The position numbers were made by a program, and so were the translations under genes. The notes beneath the pieces are model-generated. The model was not told the origin of the DNA, did no database searches, and was given only the letters and a program-made list of their open reading frames with translations. From Actinomycetota bacterium (GTDB taxonomy: Bacteria > Actinomycetota > Acidimicrobiia > IMCC26256 > PALSA-610): a stretch of 64,000 nucleotides of DNA. Numbering within the stretch: position 1 is the first letter of the stretch; each line of letters opens with the position of its first letter. Location of the stretch: the NCBI GenBank assembly GCA_005773635.1, contig SXHN01000004.1, positions 98,835-162,834 on the forward strand, read 5' to 3'. Below, in pieces: positions 17,595 to 26,528 of this stretch.

Positions 17595-18557
17595 ATGAAA
17601 GCAGCGGTCTATTACCAAACTGGCAGCCCGAATGTATTGAAGTATGAAGACGTCGCCGATCCGGTTTGCGGCCCCGGCGATGTACTCGTCAAGGTCGAAG
17701 CCGTCAGCATTGAAGGCGGCGACACGCTGAACCGTCTCGGGGGAGACATGCCGACGGTCCCTCACATTGTTGGGTATCAGTGCGCCGGGACGATTGTCGA
17801 AGTTGGCGAGGGCGTGCACGACCGTGTCGTTGGCCAACGTGTCGTTGCGACCATGATGTGGGGGTCACACGCGGAGCTGGTCTCGGTGCCCGCGATCATC
17901 ACGTGGCCGATCGCGGTGGGTGCCGACGTTGTGGCTGCTGCCTGTGTTCCGGTCCCGTTCGGAACTGCCGACGATTGTCTCTTCGAGTTCGGTCATCTCG
18001 AACCCGAACACACGGTGTTGATTCAGGCCGGCGCCGGTGGCGTCGGACTCGCTGCGATTCAACTTGCGAAACGTTGTGGGGCGACGGTCTTTGCCACCGC
18101 CTCCAACCTTGGTCGTCTAGATACCGCAATGGAATACGGGCTTGATCGCGGGTTCGACTATTCACAATCGGGATGGGTCGATGAGGTGCGCGCCGCAACG
18201 GGTGGGCGCGGCGTCGATCTTGTCGTTGATTCGGTCGGTGGCAAAGTGTTGGCGGGCAGCGTTGCCTGTTTGGCGTATCGAGGTCGGTGTATCACGGTAG
18301 GAAGCGCGGGCCGCGACCCGCAGCCGTTCGATATCGGTGTGCTTGGCATGAATAATCAAACGATTACCGGCGTGTTCCTTGGTGCTGAAATTGTCACGGA
18401 CCGAGCGCGCACGATGATCGGTCGTCACGTCGATGATGTTGGTGCTGGCCGACTGAGCGTGGTGGTGGACCGCACGTTTCCGCTCTCGCAAGCGGCCGAA
18501 GCCCACGCGTTCATAGAAAGCCGCCAAGCCGTAGGCCGCGTTGTGCTCATCCCGTAG
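17595..18557 (+). CDS. Zinc-type alcohol dehydrogenase / quinone oxidoreductase-like MDR protein
   Basis: About 320 residues of the medium-chain dehydrogenase superfamily, using NAD(P)H to reduce quinones or enones. The start MKAAVYYQTGSPNVLKYEDV is typical, followed by GYQCAGTIVEVGEGV and the cofactor loop IQAGAGGVGLAAIQLAKRCGA, then DLVVDSVGGKVL. The catalytic-zinc cysteines of alcohol dehydrogenases are not in their usual places, favouring the quinone-reductase branch. Start taken at ATG 17595, where homology begins; 17586 and 17574 are in frame. It ends the plus-strand run that begins at 11501 and is followed by two copies of a 42-base repeat. Confidence 0.88.
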   Translation: MKAAVYYQTGSPNVLKYEDVADPVCGPGDVLVKVEAVSIEGGDTLNRLGGDMPTVPHIVGYQCAGTIVEVGEGVHDRVVGQRVVATMMWGSHAELVSVPAIITWPIAVGADVVAAACVPVPFGTADDCLFEFGHLEPEHTVLIQAGAGGVGLAAIQLAKRCGATVFATASNLGRLDTAMEYGLDRGFDYSQSGWVDEVRAATGGRGVDLVVDSVGGKVLAGSVACLAYRGRCITVGSAGRDPQPFDIGVLGMNNQTITGVFLGAEIVTDRARTMIGRHVDDVGAGRLSVVVDRTFPLSQAAEAHAFIESRQAVGRVVLIP

Positions 18558-18585
18558 CTGACCCGGCGCGACCCTTCCCCGCCGC

Positions 18586-18627
18586 GGTCCCATGAAAGCC
18601 GCGCAAGCCGCCAGATTGTGTGACCAC
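18586..18627 (+). repeat. 42-base interspersed repeat, copy 1
   Basis: This copy begins GGTCCCATGAAAGCC and ends GTGTGACCAC. It differs from copy 2 by one base and from copy 3 (44927) by about ten. The ends can pair imperfectly. It lies in the gap between convergent genes 28 bases after the dehydrogenase stop. The minus strand is open across it. Confidence 0.85.
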
Positions 18628-18658
18628 CTCGAGTTTCGGTGCCGGACATGTGCGCCGA

Positions 18659-18700
18659 GGTCCCACGAAAGCCGCGCAAGCCGCCAGATTGTGTGACCAC
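18659..18700 (+). repeat. 42-base interspersed repeat, copy 2
   Basis: Direct copy of the element at 18586, 73 bases downstream and identical at 41 of 42 positions, same orientation. Ends GGTCCCAC and GTGTGACC pair at seven of eight positions around a 26-base interior. Together the two copies fill most of the 18558-18737 gap between convergent genes; no gene is seen there. Confidence 0.85.
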
Positions 18701-18737
18701 GCGGCGACGATGCGCCGTTCGCGCGTTAGGACGCGAC

Positions 18738-19865
18738 TTATTTCGCAGGGTCGAGGATTGATTCGAAGCCGTAGCGGGTGTGTGGGCCGAAGCAGATTTG
18801 TTCGAGCACACCGATGCCAACCTTGTCGCCGCTGCGGGCCCGCACAACCTGCTGGATATGTTGGTTTTCGAAACCCATTTCGTTGAGATCGGCGGTCTTC
18901 CACGAATCGCTGCCGATCGCGTACTCACCGTGCCAAAGCCCGTGACCCCATGTGGGGTGCATGTATCCGATGCCTTTCATGCGAAAGCACAGCAGCGGTT
19001 CGAGCTCGATCTCTTCAGTTTCGCCATTGTCGCGGTGCAACTCGATGCGGGCGTGACCAGCGCGGCGCGTGCCTGGGACGTAGGTGATGTGATGATCGAC
19101 GCCCGCGAGCACTTCTGTGCCAGGGTCTTCGGCGCCAGGGATGTCGTTGAGGTCGCTGTAGACAGGAACGATGGCTCCGTCTTCATGCCATTTGTTGCCA
19201 CGCGCATTTTCGAAGACGCCAAAGTGCGTGCAGCGGTCTTCCCAATGCAGCGGTGCCCAAGCGAAAAAGATTTGCATGCTTGACGGATCTTGGGGTGCGA
19301 GCCCTTGGTCGGGCGCGCCGATCGGGCGCACGCCCCAACTGCGGTCTTTGGTGCCGAGCACACGATCGGCATTGACGTTGATTGTTTTGCCGTCGCAGTG
19401 GATCTCTCCCTGCCATCGCCCGAACTGTGCGAACCTCGTGACGTCCATGATGAGCCGCGGGCCAACGAACTTGGTTTGGCGACCTTCTTCGATGCACGCG
19501 GTGCGGGCGGTAAACAACAGGTCGGCGCTGATACCGGTCTCGTTCTCATCGAGGACGAATCGAATTTGGCGCATGGGCTCAATAACTTCAATCCGGTACG
19601 GCCCAATTGATACATCCGTAGGCTCTTTCGGTGCCCGGCGCGACCCGAAGAAGCAGTGCTGTTCTCCGTTATGCACGACGCTGAACGCGCCGTCGAGTAT
19701 GCCGAGGTTCGGGTACCTCGCCGCGCCGATTCCGAAGTAAAACTCGCCGTCGTCCTGATAGCCGTTGAACCAATAGCGGTCGTAGGCATTGCGGTCGCCG
19801 GACATGGGCGCGGCGATGGGTGCCGCAGTTTGGTGGATGGGGTAGTCGTCAAAGCTTGAAAGCAT
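18738..19865 (-). CDS. Lipocalin-like protein, paralogue C
   Basis: A 375-residue protein of unknown function, the closest relative in the window of the protein at 4617. Matching landmarks include the start MLSSFDDYPIHQ, AYDRYWFNGYQDD, ARYPNLG, VSIGPYRIEVIEPMRQIRFV, GTKDRSWGVRPIG and a C-terminal WGHGLWHGEY. The strand-rich pattern suggests a duplicated lipocalin-like barrel. The invariant DRSWGVR may line a ligand pocket. It lies 9 bases after an HDAC-like gene on the same strand, so the two may share a transcript. The start at ATG 19865 agrees with the first conserved residues. Three copies of one obscure family in 15 kb suggests local duplication. Confidence 0.75.
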   Translation of the reverse strand: MLSSFDDYPIHQTAAPIAAPMSGDRNAYDRYWFNGYQDDGEFYFGIGAARYPNLGILDGAFSVVHNGEQHCFFGSRRAPKEPTDVSIGPYRIEVIEPMRQIRFVLDENETGISADLLFTARTACIEEGRQTKFVGPRLIMDVTRFAQFGRWQGEIHCDGKTINVNADRVLGTKDRSWGVRPIGAPDQGLAPQDPSSMQIFFAWAPLHWEDRCTHFGVFENARGNKWHEDGAIVPVYSDLNDIPGAEDPGTEVLAGVDHHITYVPGTRRAGHARIELHRDNGETEEIELEPLLCFRMKGIGYMHPTWGHGLWHGEYAIGSDSWKTADLNEMGFENQHIQQVVRARSGDKVGIGVLEQICFGPHTRYGFESILDPAK

Positions 19866-19874
19866 GACGGCACA

Positions 19875-20936
19875 CTAGACACCGGCGAGCGCCATGAGCC
19901 AGGTGACAACGTTGATGCCAATTGCCTCAACGTCGTAGCCGCCTTCTTGTAACACAACGGTGGGTAATCCGAGCTCGCGCACCATGAGACCTTGTTGCCT
20001 GTACGACTCGGTTGAGAGGTCTAAATCGCCCAACGGATCGTTGGTGTAGGTATCGACCCCGAGCGACACGATGACGATTTCGGGTGCAAACGCGGCGATC
20101 GCATCAATGCCAACGCGGAGACGACTGGCGTATTCGTCGTTGTTGCAGCGCGGCGGAAGTGTCAGATTGAGATTGGAGTTGCGGCCGTGACCCTCGCCGA
20201 TTTCGTCTTCGTATCCACAAAAGTACGGGTACGCGCGCGATGGATCTCCGTGGAGCGATACGTACTGCACATCGCCGCGTGCCCAAAAGATCTGTTGGGT
20301 CCCGTTGCCGTGGTGATAGTCAACGTCGAGAATCGTCACGCGCGCCGCCCCTGAATTCAGCGCGTGCTGTGCGCTGATCGCTGCGTTGTTGAAGTAGCAA
20401 TACCCGCCAAAGCCCGCGACGGGGGCGTGGTGCCCGGGAGGGCGACATAATCCATATGCGGCCATTGCTGTGCTGTCCATCACGCGGTCGGTTGCAGTGA
20501 GTGCCACGTCGACTGCAGACCGGGCAGCTTGATAGGTGCCTTGCATGAGCGGCGTAGTGGTGTCAAAACACCAGTAGCCGAGCCGACCTATCGCCCCTTG
20601 AGGTTCTCGAAATGGTGGCATCCCTTCGTTCATTGCCGGGTGTCGGTATGTGTCGGCTACGGCATCAGTGATGGGCGCGGGTGTCGTCGCGAGCGCACCG
20701 ATATATTCTGCCCAAGCATCCGCGAGGTATCGCACGAGTGCGGCGTCGTGAACGGCAACGATTGGATCCAGGCCGTATTCGATTGGGGAGTGCATCGTGA
20801 AGGCCTGATCAGCGAGCAAGGCTGCCTTGATGTTCTCAGCTCGCTGCGGACATTCGTTCATCGGCCAGCGGTGGCCGAATTCGACTTGTTCCGTAGGGTT
20901 GTGGGCGAGGTGGTCCGGCGAGTAGATCGCATCCAT
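19875..20936 (-). CDS. Histone-deacetylase-family amidohydrolase (acetylpolyamine amidohydrolase-like)
   Basis: A 353-residue zinc hydrolase of the arginase/deacetylase fold that removes acyl groups from lysine or polyamine amides. Diagnostic motifs are RPPGHHAPVAGFGGYCYFNN (charge-relay His pair and glycine loop), LDVDYHHGNGTQ (zinc Asp/His ligands), VSLGVDTYTNDPLGD (third ligand) and EGGYD (catalytic Tyr). The N-terminal loop SPDHLAHNPTEQ fits the bacterial acetylpolyamine amidohydrolase branch rather than AcuC. It is predicted cytosolic. It is divergent from an enoyl-CoA hydratase with 60 bases between the starts, and upstream of lipocalin-like paralogue C. Confidence 0.92.
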   Translation of the reverse strand: MDAIYSPDHLAHNPTEQVEFGHRWPMNECPQRAENIKAALLADQAFTMHSPIEYGLDPIVAVHDAALVRYLADAWAEYIGALATTPAPITDAVADTYRHPAMNEGMPPFREPQGAIGRLGYWCFDTTTPLMQGTYQAARSAVDVALTATDRVMDSTAMAAYGLCRPPGHHAPVAGFGGYCYFNNAAISAQHALNSGAARVTILDVDYHHGNGTQQIFWARGDVQYVSLHGDPSRAYPYFCGYEDEIGEGHGRNSNLNLTLPPRCNNDEYASRLRVGIDAIAAFAPEIVIVSLGVDTYTNDPLGDLDLSTESYRQQGLMVRELGLPTVVLQEGGYDVEAIGINVVTWLMALAGV

Positions 20937-20996
20937 GGAGCGATTCTATGGGTGCATTCGAATTCGCGATGCTGCGACCGAAGTAGCGTCGTCCCC

Positions 20997-21776
20997 ATGG
21001 CAGACCTCTCGGTTGTTGTACAGGACGCAGTCGCGGTGGTGACGTTGGATCGTGCTCCGGTCAACGCGGTTACCCCTCAGACCTATTTAGAAATCATTGA
21101 CGTATTCACAAGTTTCGCGGAGCGCCGGGATGTGCGAGTAGCGATTCTTACTGCCACAGGAACGCGAGCGTTCGTGGGTGGCGCGGATCTCAAATCGATT
21201 GATGATGCCGACCCGGCGAACTGGCCGGCGCGCCGAGTGCTCGACCGCGGCGTACTGGCCCGCGACGCCATGTGGGCCATCGGCGACTGTGCCGTGCCGG
21301 TGATTGGTGCGATCAACGGCCCCGCGATCGGCGCAGGTGTCGCACTCGCGGCCATGTGCGATGTGCTGGTCGTCGCGGATCACGCCACGTTCGGCCTGAC
21401 TGAGATCAATGTGGGTTTACTCGGTGCAAGTTCACATTTATCGTTGTTGGTGAGCCGCCATATTGCTCGCGAGTTGTTCTTCACCGGAGAAGTAATTTCG
21501 GCGCAAGAATTGCAGTCCCTGGGAGCAATTCGTCATGTTGTTCCGATAGCCGACTTGCTCGATACCGCGCGCTCCATCGCTGCGACACTCGCGGCGAAGA
21601 GTCCGATTGCATTGCGTCTCGCGAAAGAGTCGATGAATCGGGCCGAGTTTCTCCCCCTGAAAGACGCGTACCGCTCCGAGCAGGATTACACGGCTCGGCT
21701 TATGGGATTCGAGGATTCAACCGAGGCACGAATGGCGTACCTCGAGAAGCGAACTCCTGAATGGAAATGGCGATAG
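20997..21776 (+). CDS. Enoyl-CoA hydratase/isomerase family protein
   Basis: A 259-residue crotonase-fold protein, expected to hydrate or isomerise an enoyl-CoA thioester in fatty-acid or related catabolism. Visible are ALTILTATG-like strand VAILTATGTRAFVGGADLKSI (oxyanion-hole loop GGADL) and INGPAIGAGVALAAMCDVLV (second oxyanion loop). The Glu usually found after the FGLTEI loop is present (TEINVGLLGASSHLS), although the downstream catalytic Glu region is not canonical. ATG 20997 is chosen because crotonase similarity begins immediately; the frame stays open far upstream into the opposite-strand HDAC gene. It precedes the SNF2 gene. Confidence 0.9.
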   Translation: MADLSVVVQDAVAVVTLDRAPVNAVTPQTYLEIIDVFTSFAERRDVRVAILTATGTRAFVGGADLKSIDDADPANWPARRVLDRGVLARDAMWAIGDCAVPVIGAINGPAIGAGVALAAMCDVLVVADHATFGLTEINVGLLGASSHLSLLVSRHIARELFFTGEVISAQELQSLGAIRHVVPIADLLDTARSIAATLAAKSPIALRLAKESMNRAEFLPLKDAYRSEQDYTARLMGFEDSTEARMAYLEKRTPEWKWR

Positions 21777-21870
21777 TCGCGCTCTTGAGCGCTGACACCT
21801 CAGCAGGCCGACGAAATGTTGCGCGACCAATCATGATCTTGAGGTCGTTCCGCATACAGTGGTCGGTTCG

Positions 21871-24800
21871 ATGTCAAACGACCCTGTCTTTTCTCCGCGC
21901 GCGACGCGAGTGCGCCTTGAAACGCTCGCAGGCCAAGCGCGTTACAGCCGCGGCTGGGATATTTGGAAGGCCCGCCACGTCCGTATTGTCGATCGGCGAC
22001 CGAGTCGCGCTCGGGGCGTAGTCGACGGGTCGCAGCCGTATTTGGTGGATGTTGCAGTTCTTGGCAATGGTGAGTTTGTCGGGTCGTGTAACTGCCCAGA
22101 TTTCGCGGGCGGTTCGGTGTCGTTGTGCAAACATGGCGTCGCTGTAGTGCTGGAACTTGCGGCGATCGAACGCCACGAAGCTGAAGTTGCAAAGTTGCTT
22201 CCCAAAAATGTGGAGCCGGTTTTGCGCACGTTGGTGCCGTTTCAGGAACCGAAAGGCGCGTACGCGATCATCTCGGAAGCAGGACGGCCGGAGTTGGTCG
22301 CGGGTATTCACGTGGTCGAAGCCATTCCCCAGCGTTGGCATGCGCATTTCACCAACGGCGCGTTGTACGTGTGGGCCCGCAATGACCGGCGTGGCCCAAC
22401 TGAGTTGGTCGCGACAGTGTTCGGAGATGTCACCCGTCACCCCTACGCCGCCCCTGTGCAGGTGGTGGGTGGAATGGTTATGGAGCTTGGCGTCACCGAG
22501 GCTCGTCCAGTCGAAGCCGTTGTCGACGTCGACGATGGTGAATTGTGTGAGCGTTACCTAGTGCCGACGATCGTTCTTGCTGCCGCGAAGGCAACGACGT
22601 TGTTGGCGGCAATGGTTGCGGATCCTCGTATTGAACTCGCGGACGACGCGTTATGTTTGGCCGCGATTGCGATGGGAGAGGTTGATATTCGTGGACCAAG
22701 AACTCTGACGAACGTTGATCGTCGCGCGCATTCGGCCAATGTGCTCACGCTGTGGACGTTGTCGGGTGCCGCAGGAACCGAGACCGTGTCGCAATTCGAG
22801 ACGTTCATTGGGAGAGGTTTCGATCAGATTCTTGCAACTCGGGTGCGGTCAATCGCTGACTTCGGTGCGCTTGCTATTTTGCGGGCCCCAGATTCTTACA
22901 ACGCCACCCCAACGGCCGGGACAGCCATCCCGCAATTCGGGTGGAGCCTAGAAATCGCGGTGGTCGATCCTGATGGAGTGCGAACGAGCACCGGTGATGG
23001 TGAAATAGATCGTCTCGATATGACGCCGCGTACCCAGGCACTGCGGGTAGCCGCTCGACGCTGTGCCCGTGCCGCCAACATTGATTCGCAAGTCGTGCTT
23101 GGCGGACCCGTGGTTATGGACCTTGATCAAGTTCTTGCCCTTGTGAACGCCACGGTCGAACTTGAAACCGCGGGAATTCGCCTCCAAGTGCCGACGGGTT
23201 TGCCGAAACCTGCGAAGTTTGCGGCTTCAGTGTCGATCGGCTCGGATCGCCCGTCCATGTTGGGCCTCAACGCGGTCTGTGATTTCGCGTGGCGTGTGCA
23301 TGCAGACGGTTCGGAGTTGTCGACAGCAGATCTTGAGGCGATCGCTTCTGCAAAGGCAAAAGTTGTCGCGATCGACGGGCGATGGGTGACTGCGACCGGG
23401 GCCGACCTCACCGCGTTGCGCAAACTTTTGGGTGCCACCACAGCAACCCAAGCGTTGCAACTTGCTGCGGGTGTGATGGACACCGGCGATGTTGCACTCG
23501 AAACGGTGAGTTTGCATGGATGGCTCGAACATCTTGCGCACATTGATGAACGAGTTGAGCCGGTCGAAAAGCCGGAGGCGCTTGAGGTTGAACTCTACGA
23601 GCATCAGCGTGACGCGTTGGCCTGGCTCGCGTTTTTGAATCGATGTGGCATCGGTGGAATTCTTGCCGACGATATGGGGCTGGGAAAGACCGTGTCGATC
23701 CTGTCGCTTATCGCGCACGATCAGCAGACCAACGGCAAACTCGGCCCCACGCTCGTCGTAGCCCCGACGTCTGTTGTGGCGGTGTGGGCCCGTGAGGCTG
23801 AGCGTCATGCGCCCGGGCTTTCGGTCCATGTGCACCACGGGTCGAAGCGTTTGGTCGGTCGTGCGTTTGTGGCCCGGGCAGACGAAGTCGATCTCGTCGT
23901 TACGAATTACGACACGATGGTGCGCGACCGTGAATCGCTTGAGGCGATTACGTGGCGGCGCGTGATAGCAGATGAGGCGCAGGCGGCGAAAAACCCGCGA
24001 AGCCGTAGGGCGATGGCACTGCGCGCGATACCTGCGCACCAAAAAATCTGCGTTACTGGTACGCCCATCGAAAACGGACTCATCGACCTCTGGTCGCTTG
24101 CCGCGCTTGCGATGCCCGGATTGCTCGGTTCGGTTGAGCAGTTCCGGAATCGCTTCGCCAAACCGATTCAACTTGAAGACGATGAAGACGCGGCCGAGAC
24201 TCTCGTCGCGCTCCTCGAGCCATTCTTGTTGGCGCGCCGCAAGATGGACACCGATGTCGGCAGGTCATTACCCCCACTCGTCGAGTCCGATACGGCAATC
24301 GAACTCACCGTTGAACAGCAAGCCCTGTATGACACGGTGGTTGAACAGACGTTGCAGGATTTGAGTGGGCGCACCGGTATTGCTCGTCGCGGTGTGATCC
24401 TTGCTTTGCTCGTGCGCTTGAAACAGATTGTGAACCATCCGGAGGCATACTTGCGCGACGGCCGCCCACTCGCCGGGCGATCGGGAAAGTTCGCGCATTT
24501 GGAAACCGTTGTTGGAGATGCGTTCGCGCAAGAGCAACGAGTATTGGTCTTTTCTCAGTTTGTGGGGACGGCTGAATTGATTGTTCGGCATCTTGAAGAT
24601 TTGCATGGGGCCGGTACCTCGGAATTGTTGTGTGGTGCAACCAGTACGAATGATCGCGAAGACCTGGTGCGTCGATTCGGCACCGTTGGCGGCCCGCGGG
24701 TCATGGTGGTGTCGCTGAAGGCGGGGGGTGTAGGGCTGACGTTGACTGCCGCAACTCGTGTCGTGTTGTTCGACCGATGGTGGAACCCGGCAGTCGAAGA

Positions 24801-25020
24801 CCAGGCAATCGCGCGGGCCCACCGAATCGGTCAGACCAAGACAGTGGTAGTTGACAAGCTGGTCACAACGGGCACGATTGAAAGCAAGATCGCTGAACTG
24901 TTGGCAACCAAGCGGTCGTATGCCGCGAAAGTCCTTGGGGTCGATGGCGACGTCGCTGGTCGCCTAGCCGAACTCGACACCGACGCGCTTCGATCGGTGC
25001 TTGCACGAAGTCTGTCGTGA
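21871..25020 (+). CDS. SWIM zinc-finger SNF2-family helicase/ATPase
   Basis: About 1049 residues. A SWIM zinc finger (GSCNCPDFAGGSVSLCKHG, CxC...CxH) lies near residues 72-95 and probably binds DNA or protein. A long middle region of about 450 residues with no clear motif resembles the bacterial SNF2-associated domain. The C-terminal half is a complete SNF2 ATPase: Walker A DDMGLGKT near 598, DEAQ near 700, TGTPIENGLIDLWS, and helicase C with VMVVSLKAGGVGLTLTAA and ARAHRIGQT near 980. It is likely an RapA-type remodeller acting on nucleoprotein. No defence genes such as ZorAB, DISARM or restriction partners are adjacent. The start is the ATG 21871; GTG 21859 is in frame. Confidence 0.93.
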   Translation: MSNDPVFSPRATRVRLETLAGQARYSRGWDIWKARHVRIVDRRPSRARGVVDGSQPYLVDVAVLGNGEFVGSCNCPDFAGGSVSLCKHGVAVVLELAAIERHEAEVAKLLPKNVEPVLRTLVPFQEPKGAYAIISEAGRPELVAGIHVVEAIPQRWHAHFTNGALYVWARNDRRGPTELVATVFGDVTRHPYAAPVQVVGGMVMELGVTEARPVEAVVDVDDGELCERYLVPTIVLAAAKATTLLAAMVADPRIELADDALCLAAIAMGEVDIRGPRTLTNVDRRAHSANVLTLWTLSGAAGTETVSQFETFIGRGFDQILATRVRSIADFGALAILRAPDSYNATPTAGTAIPQFGWSLEIAVVDPDGVRTSTGDGEIDRLDMTPRTQALRVAARRCARAANIDSQVVLGGPVVMDLDQVLALVNATVELETAGIRLQVPTGLPKPAKFAASVSIGSDRPSMLGLNAVCDFAWRVHADGSELSTADLEAIASAKAKVVAIDGRWVTATGADLTALRKLLGATTATQALQLAAGVMDTGDVALETVSLHGWLEHLAHIDERVEPVEKPEALEVELYEHQRDALAWLAFLNRCGIGGILADDMGLGKTVSILSLIAHDQQTNGKLGPTLVVAPTSVVAVWAREAERHAPGLSVHVHHGSKRLVGRAFVARADEVDLVVTNYDTMVRDRESLEAITWRRVIADEAQAAKNPRSRRAMALRAIPAHQKICVTGTPIENGLIDLWSLAALAMPGLLGSVEQFRNRFAKPIQLEDDEDAAETLVALLEPFLLARRKMDTDVGRSLPPLVESDTAIELTVEQQALYDTVVEQTLQDLSGRTGIARRGVILALLVRLKQIVNHPEAYLRDGRPLAGRSGKFAHLETVVGDAFAQEQRVLVFSQFVGTAELIVRHLEDLHGAGTSELLCGATSTNDREDLVRRFGTVGGPRVMVVSLKAGGVGLTLTAATRVVLFDRWWNPAVEDQAIARAHRIGQTKTVVVDKLVTTGTIESKIAELLATKRSYAAKVLGVDGDVAGRLAELDTDALRSVLARSLS

Positions 25021-25035
25021 CGCGGTCTCGCCCGC

Positions 25036-25665
25036 TTATTGCTTGGTCGCTCCCATTGCAACGGCCAATCGCTGTTGAGCTGCGCTGCCACATCGAAGCT
25101 CGTCGATTGCGCCGTCCCGATCGGCGCCCTCACGATTCTGGCTCAGTTTCTGTTTCGCGTCGATGCGAGTGATCTGCAGCTCGATTCCGACGATCGCTCT
25201 CAGCATCGCGTCGATGTAGTTCGCGGGCGCATCGTCAACAGACCAAGGAGGGTTTTGGTCCGCTTCGTGGCGTTCGGTGAGGGCCTCGACGATCATGCGT
25301 ACCCACCGTGCGTCGTCGTGCACGGTGATCACACCGTGGACGTACACAGACGTGTAGTTCCACGTTGGGACAACTTTGCCATGTGCGTGTTTGCTCGGAT
25401 ACCAATTCGGTGAAATGTAGCCGTCAGCTCCAGCGAACAACATGAGCGCGGGTGATGAAGGGTCACACGACTTCCATTGATTGTTGGCTCGTGCCAAGTG
25501 GCCGCGAAGCACTCCGAATTCGCCGTCGGTCGGATCGAAGATCACCGGCATTCCTGAAACTGTGAAATCGCGGCCGTTGTTGGTGATCAGATGCCCGAAC
25601 GGCATCGTTGCCAACAGATCGTGGGCGGTTTCGGTATCGACGGCGAATGAGGGTTGGACATACAT
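25036..25665 (-). CDS. PaiB-like FMN-binding transcriptional regulator
   Basis: A 209-residue protein of the PaiB family, flavin-reductase-fold proteins that bind FMN and were first described as negative regulators of protease and sporulation genes in Bacillus. Recognisable segments are MYVQPSFAVDTETAHDLLATMPFGHLIT, GEFGVLRGHLARANNQW, GYISPNWYPSK, VVPTWNYTSVYVHG and a C-terminal MLRAIVGIELQITRIDAKQKLSQN. The ATG at 25665 matches the family start; the frame remains open to 25860 across the divergent gene's start. A 19-base palindrome sits 47 bases upstream of the ATG and may be its operator. Confidence 0.9.
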   Translation of the reverse strand: MYVQPSFAVDTETAHDLLATMPFGHLITNNGRDFTVSGMPVIFDPTDGEFGVLRGHLARANNQWKSCDPSSPALMLFAGADGYISPNWYPSKHAHGKVVPTWNYTSVYVHGVITVHDDARWVRMIVEALTERHEADQNPPWSVDDAPANYIDAMLRAIVGIELQITRIDAKQKLSQNREGADRDGAIDELRCGSAAQQRLAVAMGATKQ

Positions 25666-25711
25666 GGCCACGACGATATTCAGTCGTTGCGAGCAACTGG
25701 TGTCCTTTTTG

Positions 25712-25730
25712 CTGAGAATTATGTTCTCAG
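25712..25730. promoter_or_regulatory. 19-base palindrome in divergent intergenic region
   Basis: CTGAGAATTATGTTCTCAG: perfect 7-base arms around TTATG, halfway between the divergent PaiB-like and hemolysin III-like starts. The symmetry suits a dimeric repressor that could control both genes. A TACTAT sequence a few bases further downstream could serve as a -10 box for the plus strand. Confidence 0.6.
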
Positions 25731-25776
25731 AAATTGTTCCTACTATCGCAATGGAGTCGGGTGCCGATAGGGTTGC

Positions 25777-26457
25777 ATGATGGGTGCAACTGACAACGAT
25801 CTCGCTCGTGAGTCTGTGCACGTGCGCCCGCAGAAACCTAGGTTTCGAGGGCGGCTGCATCAGGCAACGTTTTGGTGTTCAATCCCCGCCGGCGCGTTCT
25901 TGATTGTGCGGTCCACCCACGCTTCGGCTTACGTGGCGAACGCAATCTATGCCGCTTCGATCACGATCTTGTTCGGGACATCAGCCGCGTATCATCGCGG
26001 CGACTGGTCAGCGAAAGCTCGAGCGCTGATGCAGCGACTTGACCACGCGATGATTTTCGTATTGATAGCTGGTTCGTACACTCCCATCACGCTATTGGCG
26101 CTGCGCCCGGGTTGGGGCATCACGATGCTGTCGCTGGTATGGACACTCGCAGCTATCGGAGCCACGGTCACCCTGGTGAAATTCGACTTCGTTGATAAAC
26201 ACGGTGGCTATTTCTATGTCGCTCTGGGCTGGCTCATGGTGGTGGCGCTGCCAGTAATTGTCGACACGCTGAACACAACGCAGCTGGCGCTGCTTGCGGG
26301 CGGCGGGATTCTCTACACCATCGGAGCGATCAACTTCGGCCGTGAATGGCCGAAGCTACGACCGCGCACCTTTGGGTATCACGAGCTGTGGCACGTGATG
26401 ACGGTCATGGCCGCGGGGTGTCACTACGCGTTGGTGTACTCACTCATTCGAGTTTGA
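25777..26457 (+). CDS. trhA: Hemolysin III family (PAQR-type) membrane protein
   Basis: A 226-residue protein with seven hydrophobic segments, of the TrhA/YqfA hemolysin III family related to eukaryotic PAQR receptors. The conserved metal-site residues are present: SAAYHR after the second helix, LDHAMIFVLIAGSYTP, and the late YHELWHVMTVMAAGCHYALVY. Bacterial members modulate membrane energetics and lipid homeostasis; direct haemolysis is not established for most. The ATG at 25777 (or its neighbour at 25780) follows the palindromic operator candidate by 46 bases, suggesting shared control with the divergent PaiB-like gene. Confidence 0.9.
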   Translation: MMGATDNDLARESVHVRPQKPRFRGRLHQATFWCSIPAGAFLIVRSTHASAYVANAIYAASITILFGTSAAYHRGDWSAKARALMQRLDHAMIFVLIAGSYTPITLLALRPGWGITMLSLVWTLAAIGATVTLVKFDFVDKHGGYFYVALGWLMVVALPVIVDTLNTTQLALLAGGGILYTIGAINFGREWPKLRPRTFGYHELWHVMTVMAAGCHYALVYSLIRV

Positions 26458-26528
26458 ACCGGCCGCGTCGAGGATCTACTCTGAGGGCGGCAACGTCAGA
26501 GAAATCGCGGGTGCTCTCAACACCGCGT

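Noticed and set aside
18586..18700. Two 42-base repeats as a possible minimal CRISPR
   Set aside because: Only two units with a 31-base spacer, paired ends, a third copy far away in coding sequence, and no cas genes.
23227..24171. 314-codon frame opposite the SNF2 gene
   Set aside because: No recognisable domain; the SNF2 frame is complete with all helicase motifs.
21871..25020. SNF2 helicase as a part of a defence island
   Set aside because: Neighbours are an enoyl-CoA hydratase and a PaiB-like protein; no methylase, nuclease or other defence partner is seen.
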